64,000 bases of DNA, taken from the NCBI RefSeq assembly GCF_017592545.1, contig NZ_JAGFOA010000001.1, positions 248,001 to 312,000 on the forward strand, written 5' to 3'. The position numbers were made by a program, and so were the translations under genes. The notes beneath the pieces were generated by a model. That model searched no databases. It saw only the letters and a list, made by a program, of their open reading frames with translations, and had not been told where the DNA came from. Positions 39,341 through 48,641 of this stretch are shown one piece after another. This DNA is from Microbacterium stercoris (lineage in GTDB: Bacteria; Actinomycetota; Actinomycetes; Actinomycetales; Microbacteriaceae). Position 1 is the stretch's first letter; every line of letters begins with the position of its first letter.

Positions 39341-40275
39341 CACAGGCTTGCTCCAACCGTTCGGCGCGAGATCAGGTTCGCGGACAGCACCATCACGAGC
39401 CCGATGCACGCCTGGAACAGGCCGATCGCGGCGGCGTAGCTGAGATTGTTCGACACGAGGCCGACGCGGTACAGGTAGGTCGAGATGACATCGGCCGTCT
39501 GGTAGGTGAGCGGCGTGTAGAGCAGCAGCACCTTCTCGAAGCCGACGTTGAGGAACGTGCCGATGTTCAGGATCAGCAGGGTGATCATGGTCGGCCGGAT
39601 GCCCGGCAGCGTCACATGCCAGGTCTGGCGCAGGCGATTGGCGCCGTCGATGCGCGCCGCCTCGTAGAGCGAGTCGTCGATGGTCGTGAGGGCCGCGAGG
39701 TAGAGGATCGTGCCCCATCCGACCGTCTGCCAGACCTCGGATCCGACGTAGATCGTGCGGAACCACTCGGGCTTCTGCAGGAAGGGGATCTTCTCACCGC
39801 CCATCGCGGTGATGATCTGGTTGACGGTGCCCTCGAGCGAGAGCAGCTGCATCACGATGCCGACGACGATGACCACCGAGAGGAAGTGCGGCAGGTACGT
39901 GATCGACTGCACGATCGTCTTGAACGCCCTCTTGCGCACCTCGTTCAGCATCAGGGCGAGGATGATCGGCAGCGGGAAGCAGACGATGAGCGTGAGGGCG
40001 CCGAGGATGGCCGTGTTCGCGAACACGTGCCAGAAGGTCGGGTCAGACAGGAACATGCTGACGTAGCGCAGGCCGACCCACTCCTCGCCGAGGATGCTTC
40101 CGCCGGGGCGGAAGCGGCGGAAGGCGATGACGTTTCCGATCATGGGCACGTAGCGGAAGATGACGAGGTACACGATCGGCACAAGGGCCATCGCGTACAG
40201 CACGCCGTCGTGGCGGAGCGTTCGGCTCCACGGCACCTGCGCTCTGCGGCGCTCGGTGCGGGTGAGGGATGTCAT
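39337..40275 (-). CDS. sugar ABC transporter permease (MalF/LplB-like)
   Basis: 312 residues, six membrane helices. The EAA loop reads DDSLYEAARIDGANRLRQTWHVTLPGIRP; YVPMIGNVIAFRRFRPGGSI is typical of LplB/YteP. It forms the channel with the next gene product. ATG 40275 is 72 nt downstream of the binding-protein gene. Confidence 0.92.
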   Translation of the reverse strand: MTSLTRTERRRAQVPWSRTLRHDGVLYAMALVPIVYLVIFRYVPMIGNVIAFRRFRPGGSILGEEWVGLRYVSMFLSDPTFWHVFANTAILGALTLIVCFPLPIILALMLNEVRKRAFKTIVQSITYLPHFLSVVIVVGIVMQLLSLEGTVNQIITAMGGEKIPFLQKPEWFRTIYVGSEVWQTVGWGTILYLAALTTIDDSLYEAARIDGANRLRQTWHVTLPGIRPTMITLLILNIGTFLNVGFEKVLLLYTPLTYQTADVISTYLYRVGLVSNNLSYAAAIGLFQACIGLVMVLSANLISRRTVGASLW

Positions 40276-40347
40276 GGGTGCGTCTCCGTTCGCGAGAGGA
40301 CCCGGTGGGGCCGATCGCTCCGCCCCACCGGATCCTCGTCGGGATGA

Positions 40348-42015
40348 TCAGCCGTTGTTCTCGGCCCAGCGCTGGGACGCGCCGTTGATCAGGTCGAGGT
40401 AGCCCTGGAGGTTCTTGCCCTCGAGCTCGGAGACGAACGCATCCCACTCGGAGAGCGGGCGCTCGCCCATGATGAACTTCAGCGTGTTCGTGTCGACGTG
40501 GTCCTTGAGCGGGGTCGACAGAAGCGAGGCCTGCTCCAGCTCGCTCTCGTTCAGCGGTGCCGGCGGGAACGGATCGCGCGGGGTGCGGTCGGTCAGCACG
40601 GAGTCGATGTACTCGACGAAGGCGGGCACGTTGTACGACTCCTTGAGCGCGCGCGACTCGGTGGATCCGGTCAGCGGGTCATTCGAGAAGCCGAGGTCCT
40701 TCTGGATGTCGGTCTTGCCGTCCGGGTTGATGTTGAAGGCGTCGAGCGAGTACTCGGGGTTCAGCGTGTAGGTGTCGCCGTCCTTCGTGTAGGTCTCGCC
40801 CTCGATGCCCCAGCGCAGCATGTCGCGGGCCTCCGGGCTGTAGTACAGCCAGTCGAGGAACTGCAGCATCGCGATGAAGTTCGGGCTCTCCTCCGCCTCC
40901 TTCGTCAGCATGAAGCCGTTCCAGAAGTTGCGGGGCTCGACGAGCTGACCGGCCGGGCCGCCCGGGGGAGCGATCTGGAGCACCTCGTAGTCGGTGACGC
41001 CGGCCGCATCGAGCGCCGTGTTGAACTCCTGCACGGTGCCGTTCGCGCCGGAGGCGACGAAGACCTTCTCGGACGCGAGCTTCTCGGTGACGGTGCTGCC
41101 GCCCTCGACGGCCGCCGTGAACGACTCGGTGTCCAGCAGGCGGTCGGCGACGAGCCCGTGGAAGTACTCGACCATCTCCTTGTAGCCGTCGTTGGTGGCG
41201 GCGTACTCGAACTCGCCGGCGTCCTCGTTCCAGAACGTGCCGTTTCCGAAGCCCCACCCGGCGACGGTGCCGAAGGCGTGCGCCGCGTAGTTCAGCATCG
41301 ACTGGCCCTCGAAGCCGTCGGCCAGCGGCGCGCTGTCGGGGTACTTCGCCTTGATCTTCTCGAGGACCGTGCGCAGCTCATCCCACGTCTGGGGGATCTC
41401 CTCGCCGACCTCCTCCACCACGTCCTTGCGGACCAGCAGGGTGAACGTCGGGACCGAGACCTCCTGGAGGCCGGGCATCATGTAGTACTTGCCGTCGTCC
41501 TGGCGGAGGTTGTCGACCATGTCGCGCAGGTCCCATTCCTCCACGTACTTCTGGAAGTTGGGCATGTAGTCCTCGTAGTCGCTGAGGGCGACGACGGCCC
41601 CGGTCGCGGCGAACTGCTTCTCCTCGCCGGTGTAGACGAGGGGGATGATCTGCGGCGCGTCTCCCGCGCTGATGAGGAGGCTGCGCTTCTCGGTGGCGTC
41701 GCTGAAGGGGATGTTGGTCAGATCCAGGTGCACGTTCGTGCGCTTCTCGATCTCGTCGAAGACCTGCCACGACTCGGTGATGGGCACCTCGGGCCAGTCG
41801 GTCCACAGGAGCGAGAAGTCGATCGGCTCGGTCGCCTTGAACGTCGTGTCCGCCTTGTAGTCCTTCATGGACGCCGCGGTGTTGTCGGCGCCCGCGGCCT
41901 CGTCGCCGCCGGACCCGCCGGCGGTGCAGCCCGAGAGGGCGAGGGTGCCTGCCACGGCGAGCGCGATGGCCGCTCGCCCGAATCGGCGCGGCGCGCGCGT
42001 GGTGATCCTCTTCAT
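40348..42015 (-). CDS. extracellular substrate-binding lipoprotein (LplA-like, family 1)
   Basis: 555 residues, typical of the long LplA/YtcQ binding proteins. The signal peptide has a twin-arginine-like start and lipobox LSGC with Cys30. The mature part contains FSLLWTDWPEVPITESW and ends LQGYLDLINGASQRW. It captures oligosaccharide, probably an arabinan fragment, and delivers it to the two permeases. AAGGAGAG precedes ATG 42015. Confidence 0.9.
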   Translation of the reverse strand: MKRITTRAPRRFGRAAIALAVAGTLALSGCTAGGSGGDEAAGADNTAASMKDYKADTTFKATEPIDFSLLWTDWPEVPITESWQVFDEIEKRTNVHLDLTNIPFSDATEKRSLLISAGDAPQIIPLVYTGEEKQFAATGAVVALSDYEDYMPNFQKYVEEWDLRDMVDNLRQDDGKYYMMPGLQEVSVPTFTLLVRKDVVEEVGEEIPQTWDELRTVLEKIKAKYPDSAPLADGFEGQSMLNYAAHAFGTVAGWGFGNGTFWNEDAGEFEYAATNDGYKEMVEYFHGLVADRLLDTESFTAAVEGGSTVTEKLASEKVFVASGANGTVQEFNTALDAAGVTDYEVLQIAPPGGPAGQLVEPRNFWNGFMLTKEAEESPNFIAMLQFLDWLYYSPEARDMLRWGIEGETYTKDGDTYTLNPEYSLDAFNINPDGKTDIQKDLGFSNDPLTGSTESRALKESYNVPAFVEYIDSVLTDRTPRDPFPPAPLNESELEQASLLSTPLKDHVDTNTLKFIMGERPLSEWDAFVSELEGKNLQGYLDLINGASQRWAENNG

Positions 42016-42103
42016 GTCTCTCCTTCGAGAACCGTCCGATCGTCATCGACCGGACGTCGCTGTGCATGGTGGCGAGGGGTGACGCGCCTCCGATGCGGGG
42101 GGA

Positions 42104-42162
42104 TTTTAACGTCAAACTAAATCGTTATCGGTGGGGCGTCAAGAGGCAGTTTTATCGATATA
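42104..42162. promoter_or_regulatory. cluster of three LacI-type half-palindromes in the divergent control region
   Basis: TTTAACGTCAAA (42105-42116), AAATCGTTAT (42119-42128 region) and TTTATCGATATA (42151-42162) each carry the central CG of LacI-family operators; the last two are centred 33 bp apart. The region lies between the divergent binding-protein and LacI genes. The surrounding AT-richness may reflect promoters. Confidence 0.4.
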
Positions 42163-42244
42163 GTTCGAGCACTCCGACGCCGGGTCGGCGGATCGTGCGC
42201 GATGACCGCGTGCGGATGGGAGGATGCAGACGGGAGGAAAGCCG

Positions 42245-43240
42245 ATGGTCACGATGTCCGACGTCGCGCGCGCCGCCGGGGTGTCCACCATGACCGTGTC
42301 CAACGTGCTCAACGAACGCCGACCCGTCGCGCCGGCGACGCGCGAGCGCGTGCTCGCCAGCGTCGAGAGCCTCGGCTACGAGATGAACCAGACCGCGCGC
42401 AACCTGCGCGCGGGACGCACGGGGACGATCGCGCTGATCGTGCCCAGCTTCTTCGACTACTACAGCGAGCTCGCCGACGCCGTGGCGCGCGAGGTCGAGC
42501 CGCGCGGCAGCCACCTGGTGCTCGAGCGCACCGCCGCGACGGCCGAGCACGAGATGGCCTCGGTCAGCGGCGCCCGCCTGCAGCTGTACGACGGCGTGAT
42601 CATGTCCTCGGTGGGGCTGGACCGCGAGCAGCTCGACCGCATCCGCCGTCCGAAGCCGATCGTGCTTCTCGGCGAGCGGGACGTGCCCGAGAGGTTCGAT
42701 CACGTGCGCCTCGCCAACGAGGACGGCGCGCGGATGGCCACCGCCCACATGATCGAGCGCGGATCGCGACGGATCCTCGCCCTCGGTGCGACGCCGGGGG
42801 ACGGGCACGCGATGACGACCGATCGACGCGTGGGATGGGAGCAGGCGCTCCGCGACGCCGGCCTTCCGGCCGACGAGCGCTACGTCGTGCCCATCGGCGA
42901 CTACTCGTTCGAGAACGCACGCGCGGCCATGCTGTCGATCATCGATTCGGGGCTGCCCGTCGACGGCGTCTTCGCCATGACCGATGTGATCGCCATCGCC
43001 GCCCTCGGCGCCCTGCACGAGCGCGGCCTCCGGGTGCCGGACGACGTGCAGGTGGCGGGCTTCGACGACCTCAAGGTCGGCCGCTTCCTGCCCCCGGCGC
43101 TGACCTCGATCGATCCGGGCCATGAGGCGGTCGCCCGCGAGGCGGTGCGCCTGCTGCACCGCCGGATGGATGATCCCGAGGTCGCCGCCGAGCACGTCAG
43201 CGTGCCGGTGACCCTCTCGGTGCGCGGCACCACGCGCTAA
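42245..43240 (+). CDS. LacI-family transcriptional regulator (arabinoside operon)
   Basis: 331 residues. The HTH is [21 protein letters not shown] with the LacI hinge helix ([13 protein letters not shown] follows). The type I periplasmic-binding-like effector domain contains [35 protein letters not shown]. It diverges from the ABC operon and precedes GH51, so it likely controls both. GGGAGGAAA precedes ATG 42245. Confidence 0.92.
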   Translation: MVTMSDVARAAGVSTMTVSNVLNERRPVAPATRERVLASVESLGYEMNQTARNLRAGRTGTIALIVPSFFDYYSELADAVAREVEPRGSHLVLERTAATAEHEMASVSGARLQLYDGVIMSSVGLDREQLDRIRRPKPIVLLGERDVPERFDHVRLANEDGARMATAHMIERGSRRILALGATPGDGHAMTTDRRVGWEQALRDAGLPADERYVVPIGDYSFENARAAMLSIIDSGLPVDGVFAMTDVIAIAALGALHERGLRVPDDVQVAGFDDLKVGRFLPPALTSIDPGHEAVAREAVRLLHRRMDDPEVAAEHVSVPVTLSVRGTTR

Positions 43241-43304
43241 TCCGACGACCCTTTCCGACCCGCAAGACCCCGCAGACCTGCAAGACCCCCACGAAAGGCA
43301 GACA

Positions 43305-44831
43305 GTGACGTCCACCACGACCGCGATCATCAACCTCGACCTCGCGGGTCCCACCATCTCCCGACACGTCTACGGCCAGTTCGCCGAGCATCTCGGTCGC
43401 TGCATCTACGGCGGCTTCTGGGTCGGCGAGGACTCCGAGGTGCCCAATGTGCGCGGCATCCGCAGCGACGTCGTCGAGGCGCTGCGCGCGATCCGGATCC
43501 CCAACCTGCGCTGGCCGGGCGGCTGCTTCGCCGACGACTACCACTGGCGCGACGGCATCGGCCCGCGCGACCAGCGGCCCCGCATGGTCAACTCGCACTG
43601 GGGCGATGTCGTCGAGGACAACTCGTTCGGCACCCATGAGTTCATGGACCTGTGCGAGATGCTCGACGCCGATCCGTACATCTCGGGCAATGTCGGCTCC
43701 GGAACCGTGCAGGAGATGAGCGACTGGGTCGAGTACCTCACCCGCGGCGACGATTCCCCGATGGCGGCGCTTCGCCGGGAGAACGGCCGCGACGAGCCGT
43801 GGAAGGTGCCGTTCTGGGGCCTCGGCAACGAGGCCTGGGGCTGTGGCGGCCACATGCGCATCGAGACCTTCGCCGCCCTCGCACGCCAGTACGCGACGTA
43901 TGCCCGCAACCACGGCGACAACAAGCTGTACCGGGTCGCGGCGGGAGCCGACACGGCCGACTACCACTGGACCGAGACGCTGATGCGCTCGTTCGGCGAC
44001 CTCGCGGCCGATGCGGACGGCGCGGCGCACCCATATCAGGCGCTGTCGCTGCACTACTACACGATGAGCGGCGACTGGGCAGACAAGGGCGCCGCCACCT
44101 CGTTCACCGAGGACGAGTGGTACCTGACGCTCTCGCGTGCGCACCGTATGCGCGAGCTGCTCTCGCGCCACTCCACGGTGATGGACCGCTACGACCCGCA
44201 TCGCAAGGTCGGGCTCGTCGTCGACGAGTGGGGCACCTGGTGGAACGTGGAGGAGGGCACCAACCCGGGCTTCCTGTACCAGCAGAACACGCTCCGCGAC
44301 GCGCTCGTGGCCTCGACGCACTTCGACGCGTTCCACGCGCACGCCGACCGCGTGGTGATGACGAACATCGCGCAGACGGTGAACGTGCTGCAGGCGATGA
44401 TCCTGACCGATCCCGACACCAACGCGCTGGTGCTCACGCCGACGTACCACGTCTTCGCGATGAACACCGGGCACCAGGATGCGCAGGCGCTCGATGTGCA
44501 TCTGCGCGACGTGCCCACCGTCGCCTCCGACGGCCGCGAGCTGCCGCTCGTGTCGGCATCCGCGTCGACGAAGGACGACGGCGCGCTGATCTCGCTGTCC
44601 AACCTGTCGACCGACGAGGACCGCACGGTGCAGCTCGATCTGCGCGGGCGATCCGTGGCGGGCTTCACCGCGCAGATCCTGAGCGCGGGCGAGCTGAGCG
44701 CGCACAACACGCCCGAGGCCCCGGCGGCGGTCGCCCCGGCCGACCACGCCGGTGTGCGCGCGACAGAGCGCGGCCTCGAGGTCGACCTGCCCGCCCACTC
44801 GTACGTGACGGTCTCGCTGCGGCTCGTGTGA
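43305..44831 (+). CDS. abfA: alpha-N-arabinofuranosidase, GH51
   Basis: 508 residues with no signal peptide. The acid/base Glu176 is in GLGNEAWGC and the nucleophile Glu308 in VVDEWGTWW, both intact; [20 protein letters not shown] opens the TIM barrel. It releases L-arabinofuranose from imported arabino-oligosaccharides, hexameric in the family. Follows the LacI gene by 64 nt. A 12-bp hairpin terminates the unit. Confidence 0.95.
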   Translation: MTSTTTAIINLDLAGPTISRHVYGQFAEHLGRCIYGGFWVGEDSEVPNVRGIRSDVVEALRAIRIPNLRWPGGCFADDYHWRDGIGPRDQRPRMVNSHWGDVVEDNSFGTHEFMDLCEMLDADPYISGNVGSGTVQEMSDWVEYLTRGDDSPMAALRRENGRDEPWKVPFWGLGNEAWGCGGHMRIETFAALARQYATYARNHGDNKLYRVAAGADTADYHWTETLMRSFGDLAADADGAAHPYQALSLHYYTMSGDWADKGAATSFTEDEWYLTLSRAHRMRELLSRHSTVMDRYDPHRKVGLVVDEWGTWWNVEEGTNPGFLYQQNTLRDALVASTHFDAFHAHADRVVMTNIAQTVNVLQAMILTDPDTNALVLTPTYHVFAMNTGHQDAQALDVHLRDVPTVASDGRELPLVSASASTKDDGALISLSNLSTDEDRTVQLDLRGRSVAGFTAQILSAGELSAHNTPEAPAAVAPADHAGVRATERGLEVDLPAHSYVTVSLRLV

Positions 44832-44851
44832 GGTCACCGCGAGGATGACGC

Positions 44852-44880
44852 CCCCGGGTGCCGGATGTCGGCACCCGGGG
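44852..44880 (+). terminator. terminator of the lacI-abfA unit
   Basis: A perfect 12-bp stem (44852-44863 with 44869-44880) and a 5-nt loop GATGT, 20 nt after the GH51 stop. Confidence 0.8.
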
Positions 44881-44893
44881 CTACCCTCGCGGT

Positions 44894-45208
44894 ATGCGCG
44901 CACTCTGGCGCGACCATGTGGTCGCCGACTCCCCGGATGATCGGATCATCGTGATCGAGGGCAACCGGTACTTCCCGCCGGACACCCTCGACCGCTCGCT
45001 GTTCCACGCCAGCCCCACGCCGTACACGTGCCCGTGGAAGGGCGAGTGCCAGTACTGGACGCTGCGGCACAGTCAGGGCGATCAGCACGACGAGGCGGTC
45101 GACGCCGCCTGGAGCTACCCGACGCCCCTGCCCACCGCCATCGAGCGCGTCGGGGGCGACTTCTCCGGCTACGTCGCGTTCGGCGATGCCGTGACGATCC
45201 TGCCCTGA
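44894..45208 (+). CDS. DUF427 family protein
   Basis: 104 residues. The FPPDTLDRSLFHASPTPYTCPWKGECQYW segment with its CPWKGxCxYW core is the DUF427 hallmark. Function not established. ATG 44894 follows TACCCT by six bases, suggesting leaderless expression. The ABC ATPase starts 2 nt after its stop, so it appears to be first gene of the osmoprotectant-type operon. Confidence 0.88.
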   Translation: MRALWRDHVVADSPDDRIIVIEGNRYFPPDTLDRSLFHASPTPYTCPWKGECQYWTLRHSQGDQHDEAVDAAWSYPTPLPTAIERVGGDFSGYVAFGDAVTILP

Positions 45209-45210
45209 CC

Positions 45211-46044
45211 GTGGGAATCGAGTTCCGGGGAGTACGCAAGGAGTATCCCGACGGCACCGTCGCGGTCGACGGGGTCGACCTCGTTGTGCCCTCTCGACGC
45301 ACGGTTGTGCTGCTGGGCTCGTCCGGCTCGGGCAAGACCACCCTTCTGCGCATGGTCAACCGCATGGTCGACCCGACCGCGGGATCCGTGCTCATCGACG
45401 ATCAGGACGTGCGCGAGCAGGATGCGGTCGCCCTGCGCCGCCGTATCGGGTACGTGATGCAGCAGGCGGGCCTGCTGCCGCACGTGCGCGTGATCGACAA
45501 CATCGCCACGGTGCCCCTGCTGAACGGCGTCCCGCGCGGCGAGGCCCGCGGGCGCGCCCGCGAGCTCATGGAGACGGTGGGCCTCGACGCGAAGCTCGCG
45601 CAGCGCTATCCCTCGCAGCTCTCCGGCGGACAGCAGCAGCGCGTGGGCGTCGCCCGAGCGCTCGCCGCGGACCCGAACATCCTGCTGATGGACGAGCCGT
45701 TCGGCGCCGTCGATCCCATCGTGCGACGCGAGCTGCAGCAGGAGCTCCTGCGCCTGCAGAGCGAGCTGGGCAAGACGATCCTGTTCGTCACGCATGACGT
45801 CGACGAGGCGTTCCTGCTGGGCGACGAGGTCGTGATCCTTGCGACGGGCGGACGCATCGCGCAGCGCGGCACGCCGGAGCAGATCCTGAGCGATCCGGCC
45901 GATGCGTTCGTCGCCGACTTCGTCGGACTGGCCGGGGGAGAGCGGTCGTTCACGCTGCGCGAGAGGCCCGGGGGCGGCACCGTCGTGGTCGACGGCGCCG
46001 GCCGTGTGCAGGGCGTGCTGCGCCAGGAGACGACGGCCCCGTGA
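45211..46044 (+). CDS. ABC transporter ATP-binding protein (OpuCA/ProV-like)
   Basis: 277 residues. Walker A GSSGSGKTT, signature LSGGQQQRVGVARAL, Walker B ILLMDEPFGAVDP, and the quaternary-amine subgroup feature IGYVMQQAGLLPHVRVIDNIATVP. The C-terminal CBS domains of OpuCA are missing. It energises the two following permeases. GTG 45211 start. Confidence 0.88.
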   Translation: MGIEFRGVRKEYPDGTVAVDGVDLVVPSRRTVVLLGSSGSGKTTLLRMVNRMVDPTAGSVLIDDQDVREQDAVALRRRIGYVMQQAGLLPHVRVIDNIATVPLLNGVPRGEARGRARELMETVGLDAKLAQRYPSQLSGGQQQRVGVARALAADPNILLMDEPFGAVDPIVRRELQQELLRLQSELGKTILFVTHDVDEAFLLGDEVVILATGGRIAQRGTPEQILSDPADAFVADFVGLAGGERSFTLRERPGGGTVVVDGAGRVQGVLRQETTAP

Positions 46045-46688
46045 CCTGGATCGGCGACAACCTGGGGCTGATCCTGGGTCTCACGGTCGAGCATCTTCGC
46101 CAGAGCCTGTGGCCGATCGTGTGGGGGCTGCTGCTCTCGCTGCCGCTCGGATGGGCCGCGCACCGCTGGCGCGCGGCCAGGGGGCCCATCATCGTGATCA
46201 CCGGCCTGCTCTACACGCTGCCCTCCCTGGCGCTGCTGCCGCTGCTCCCCGTCGTGTTCGGGATCAGCGCGCTGAGCGAGCTGAATCTCGTGCTGGCGCT
46301 GACGATCTACGCGGTCGCGATCCTGGTGCGCTCCGTCGCGGACGGCTTCGACGCGGTCGACGGAGACGTGCGCCGGGCCGCGGTCGCGCTCGGCTTCGGA
46401 CCGGCGCGCCGGTTCTGGGGAGTGGAGCTCCCGCTCGCCGGCCCCGTGATCCTCGCCGGGCTCCGCGTCGCGGCGGTGAGCACCGTTGCGCTGGCCACGG
46501 TCGGCATCCTGATCGGCGTCAACAATCTCGGCTACCTGTTCACCAACGGGTTCCAGCGTCGCATCGTCGAGGAGATCCTCGCGGGGGTCGTCGCCGTCGC
46601 GCTCGTGGCACTGGTCGTCGATGTCGCCCTGGTGCTCGCGGGGCGGGTGCTGCTGCCCTGGACACGGGCGGCCGGGAGGCGCGCGTGA
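46041..46688 (+). CDS. OpuCB/YehY-like ABC transporter permease
   Basis: 215 residues, five or six membrane helices. LLYTLPSLALLPLLPVVFG and the EAA-type loop DVRRAAVALGFGPARRFWGVELPLAGPVILAGLR are typical of glycine betaine/choline-type permeases. GTG overlaps the ATPase stop by 4 bp and its own stop overlaps the next GTG. Confidence 0.88.
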   Translation: MTWIGDNLGLILGLTVEHLRQSLWPIVWGLLLSLPLGWAAHRWRAARGPIIVITGLLYTLPSLALLPLLPVVFGISALSELNLVLALTIYAVAILVRSVADGFDAVDGDVRRAAVALGFGPARRFWGVELPLAGPVILAGLRVAAVSTVALATVGILIGVNNLGYLFTNGFQRRIVEEILAGVVAVALVALVVDVALVLAGRVLLPWTRAAGRRA

Positions 46689-47404
46689 ATCTGCTGCTCG
46701 ACGCCATCGCCTGGCTTCTCGCTCCCGAGCGGCTCACCGGCGCGCATCCTCTGCCCGCCGCGCTGGTCGTGCACCTCGGCTACACGTTCGGCGCCGTCGC
46801 GCTCGCCGCACTCGTCGGCATCCCCGCGGGCTGGGCGATCGGTCACACCGGCCGCGGCCGCGAGATCGCGGTCGGCATCTCCGGCGCCGCGCGAGCGATC
46901 CCCTCCTTCGGGCTGATCCTGCTGCTTGTGCTGCTGATGGGCGTCACGCAGAAGCCCGCCGCCGCGATCACCGCCTTCGTGCTGCTCGCGATCCCGCCCC
47001 TCCTCGCCGGCGCCTACGCGGGGCTCGAGGCGATCGACCGGCGCATCATCGACGCGGCGCGCGCACAGGGGATGAGCGAGTGGCAGATCCTGTGGCGGGT
47101 CGAGGTGCCCCTGGGACTGCCGCTACTGGTGGCGGGCCTGCGCTCGGCCGTGCTGCAGGTGGTGGCCACGGTCACCCTCGCCGCATACGTCAGCCTCGGC
47201 GGGCTGGGTTACGACATCATCCAGGGCATCGCGCTGCGCCGCTTCGACCAGGTGCTGGGCGGAGCGATCGCGGTGGCCGTCCTCGCGCTGGTGCTCGACG
47301 GGGTGTTCGCGCTCCTGCAGCGGGCCGCGACCCCGCGCCACCTGCGTTCCGCGGCGCGGCCGGAGGGGGCCCGGGGCGGGCGTCGCGAGGTTCGTTCGGC
47401 ATAA
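46685..47404 (+). CDS. OpuCD/YehW-like ABC transporter permease
   Basis: 239 residues. ARAIPSFGLILLLVLLMG and DAARAQGMSEWQILWRVEVPLGLPLLVAGLRSAV are the expected permease features. It pairs with the previous gene. The operon ends here: no glycine betaine/choline-binding protein follows, which is unusual. Confidence 0.88.
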   Translation: MNLLLDAIAWLLAPERLTGAHPLPAALVVHLGYTFGAVALAALVGIPAGWAIGHTGRGREIAVGISGAARAIPSFGLILLLVLLMGVTQKPAAAITAFVLLAIPPLLAGAYAGLEAIDRRIIDAARAQGMSEWQILWRVEVPLGLPLLVAGLRSAVLQVVATVTLAAYVSLGGLGYDIIQGIALRRFDQVLGGAIAVAVLALVLDGVFALLQRAATPRHLRSAARPEGARGGRREVRSA

Positions 47405-47418
47405 TGAGTCGACGGGGT

Positions 47419-47432
47419 TGTGAACGAGCACA
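47419..47432. promoter_or_regulatory. candidate LacI operator, site 1 of the TGTGAACG type
   Basis: TGTGAACGAGCACA agrees at 12 of 14 positions with the site at 48556-48569. It lies 55 nt before the LacI gene at 47487 and would allow autoregulation. Confidence 0.5.
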
Positions 47433-47486
47433 TCCCCATGCCGCCGGGGCGACGCAGCCGGCGCGGCCGACGCAGGGAGCATCCGG

Positions 47487-48506
47487 GTGGAACAGGCGAG
47501 CGAGCGACGGATGCCCAGCATCCGGGACGTCGCGCGCGTCGCCGCGGTGTCGCACCAGACCGTCTCTCGCGTGCTCAACGATCATCCGAGCATCCGACCC
47601 GAGACGAAGCAGCGGGTGCTCGATGCGATCACGCAGCTCGACTACCGCCCGAATCTCGCCGCCCGCGCCCTTGTCACGCGCTCGTCGAACGTGCTCGGGG
47701 TGCTCTCGGCCAGCGTCGGCGAGTTCGGTCCCGCGTCGTCGATCGCGGCGATCGAGGAGGCCGCGCGCGCCGAGGGCTACTCCGTGTCGACGATCAATCT
47801 CCCCGCCACCACGCCGGAGGCGATCGACACCGCCGTGCGTCAGCTCGTGCGCGAACAGGTCGCCGGCCTGGTGGTGCTGGCGCCGCAGCTGCGCGTGTTC
47901 CATGTGCTCCAGGGCATGGCGATCGGCGTGCCCTACGTCAGCCTGCAGACCGCCTCCGGCGCGTCGGGGGAGCGTCACGCGGCCGACCAGGTGGCCGGCG
48001 CCCGCCTCGCAGTCAACCACCTGATCGAGCTCGGGCACCGCGACATCGTGCACCTCGCCGGACCGCAGGACTGGATCGAGGCGGAGTCGCGGATGCGGGG
48101 TTATCTCGATGCGCTTCTCGACGCCGACCTGCCGACGATCCCGCCCGTCCGCGGCGACTGGACCGCCGACTTCGGCCACTTCGCCGGGCGCGAGCTCGCC
48201 CGGCGAGTGGACTTCACCGCGGTGTTCGCCGCGAACGACCTCATGGCCATCGGCCTGATCCACGGCTTCCGCGACGCGGGGCTGGACGTGCCGAACGACG
48301 TGAGCGTCGTCGGGTTCGACGACATCCCCGTCGCCCCGCACATCTGGCCGCCGCTCACCACCGTGCACCAGGACTTCCCCGAGCTCGGACGTCGTGCCGT
48401 CGCGCTGCTCGTCGCCGACATCCGGGGCGAGGAGCGCCCCGCCCTCGGTCCGCTCGAGCCCCAGCTCGTCGCGCGCGCCTCGAGCTCTCACGGTCGCCGT
48501 TCCTGA
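47487..48506 (+). CDS. LacI-family regulator of the GguAB-ChvE-type operon
   Basis: 339 residues. The HTH is IRDVARVAAVSHQTVSRVLND, followed by the hinge YRPNLAARAL and a sugar-binding core ending DVSVVGFDDIPVAPHIWPPLTTV. GTG 47487 is preceded by AGGGAG. It is closely similar to the regulator at 52898, with Q rather than M at the variable recognition-helix position (SHQTVSRV). Confidence 0.92.
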   Translation: MEQASERRMPSIRDVARVAAVSHQTVSRVLNDHPSIRPETKQRVLDAITQLDYRPNLAARALVTRSSNVLGVLSASVGEFGPASSIAAIEEAARAEGYSVSTINLPATTPEAIDTAVRQLVREQVAGLVVLAPQLRVFHVLQGMAIGVPYVSLQTASGASGERHAADQVAGARLAVNHLIELGHRDIVHLAGPQDWIEAESRMRGYLDALLDADLPTIPPVRGDWTADFGHFAGRELARRVDFTAVFAANDLMAIGLIHGFRDAGLDVPNDVSVVGFDDIPVAPHIWPPLTTVHQDFPELGRRAVALLVADIRGEERPALGPLEPQLVARASSSHGRRS

Positions 48507-48555
48507 CTTCGGGCTCTTGACAGCCGCGGGCGCGTGAGGGCACGATCAGACCACA

Positions 48556-48569
48556 TGTGAACGGTCACA
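48556..48569. promoter_or_regulatory. candidate LacI operator, site 2 of the TGTGAACG type
   Basis: TGTGAACGGTCACA is a 14-bp near-perfect palindrome with central CG between the LacI gene and its ABC operon. Confidence 0.6.
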
Positions 48570-48641
48570 AACCTCGACGGTGAGGATGCCCGCTGAGCGG
48601 GCCGTCGCCGCGGGGCCCGTGGCCCCGACAGCGAGGTCGAC

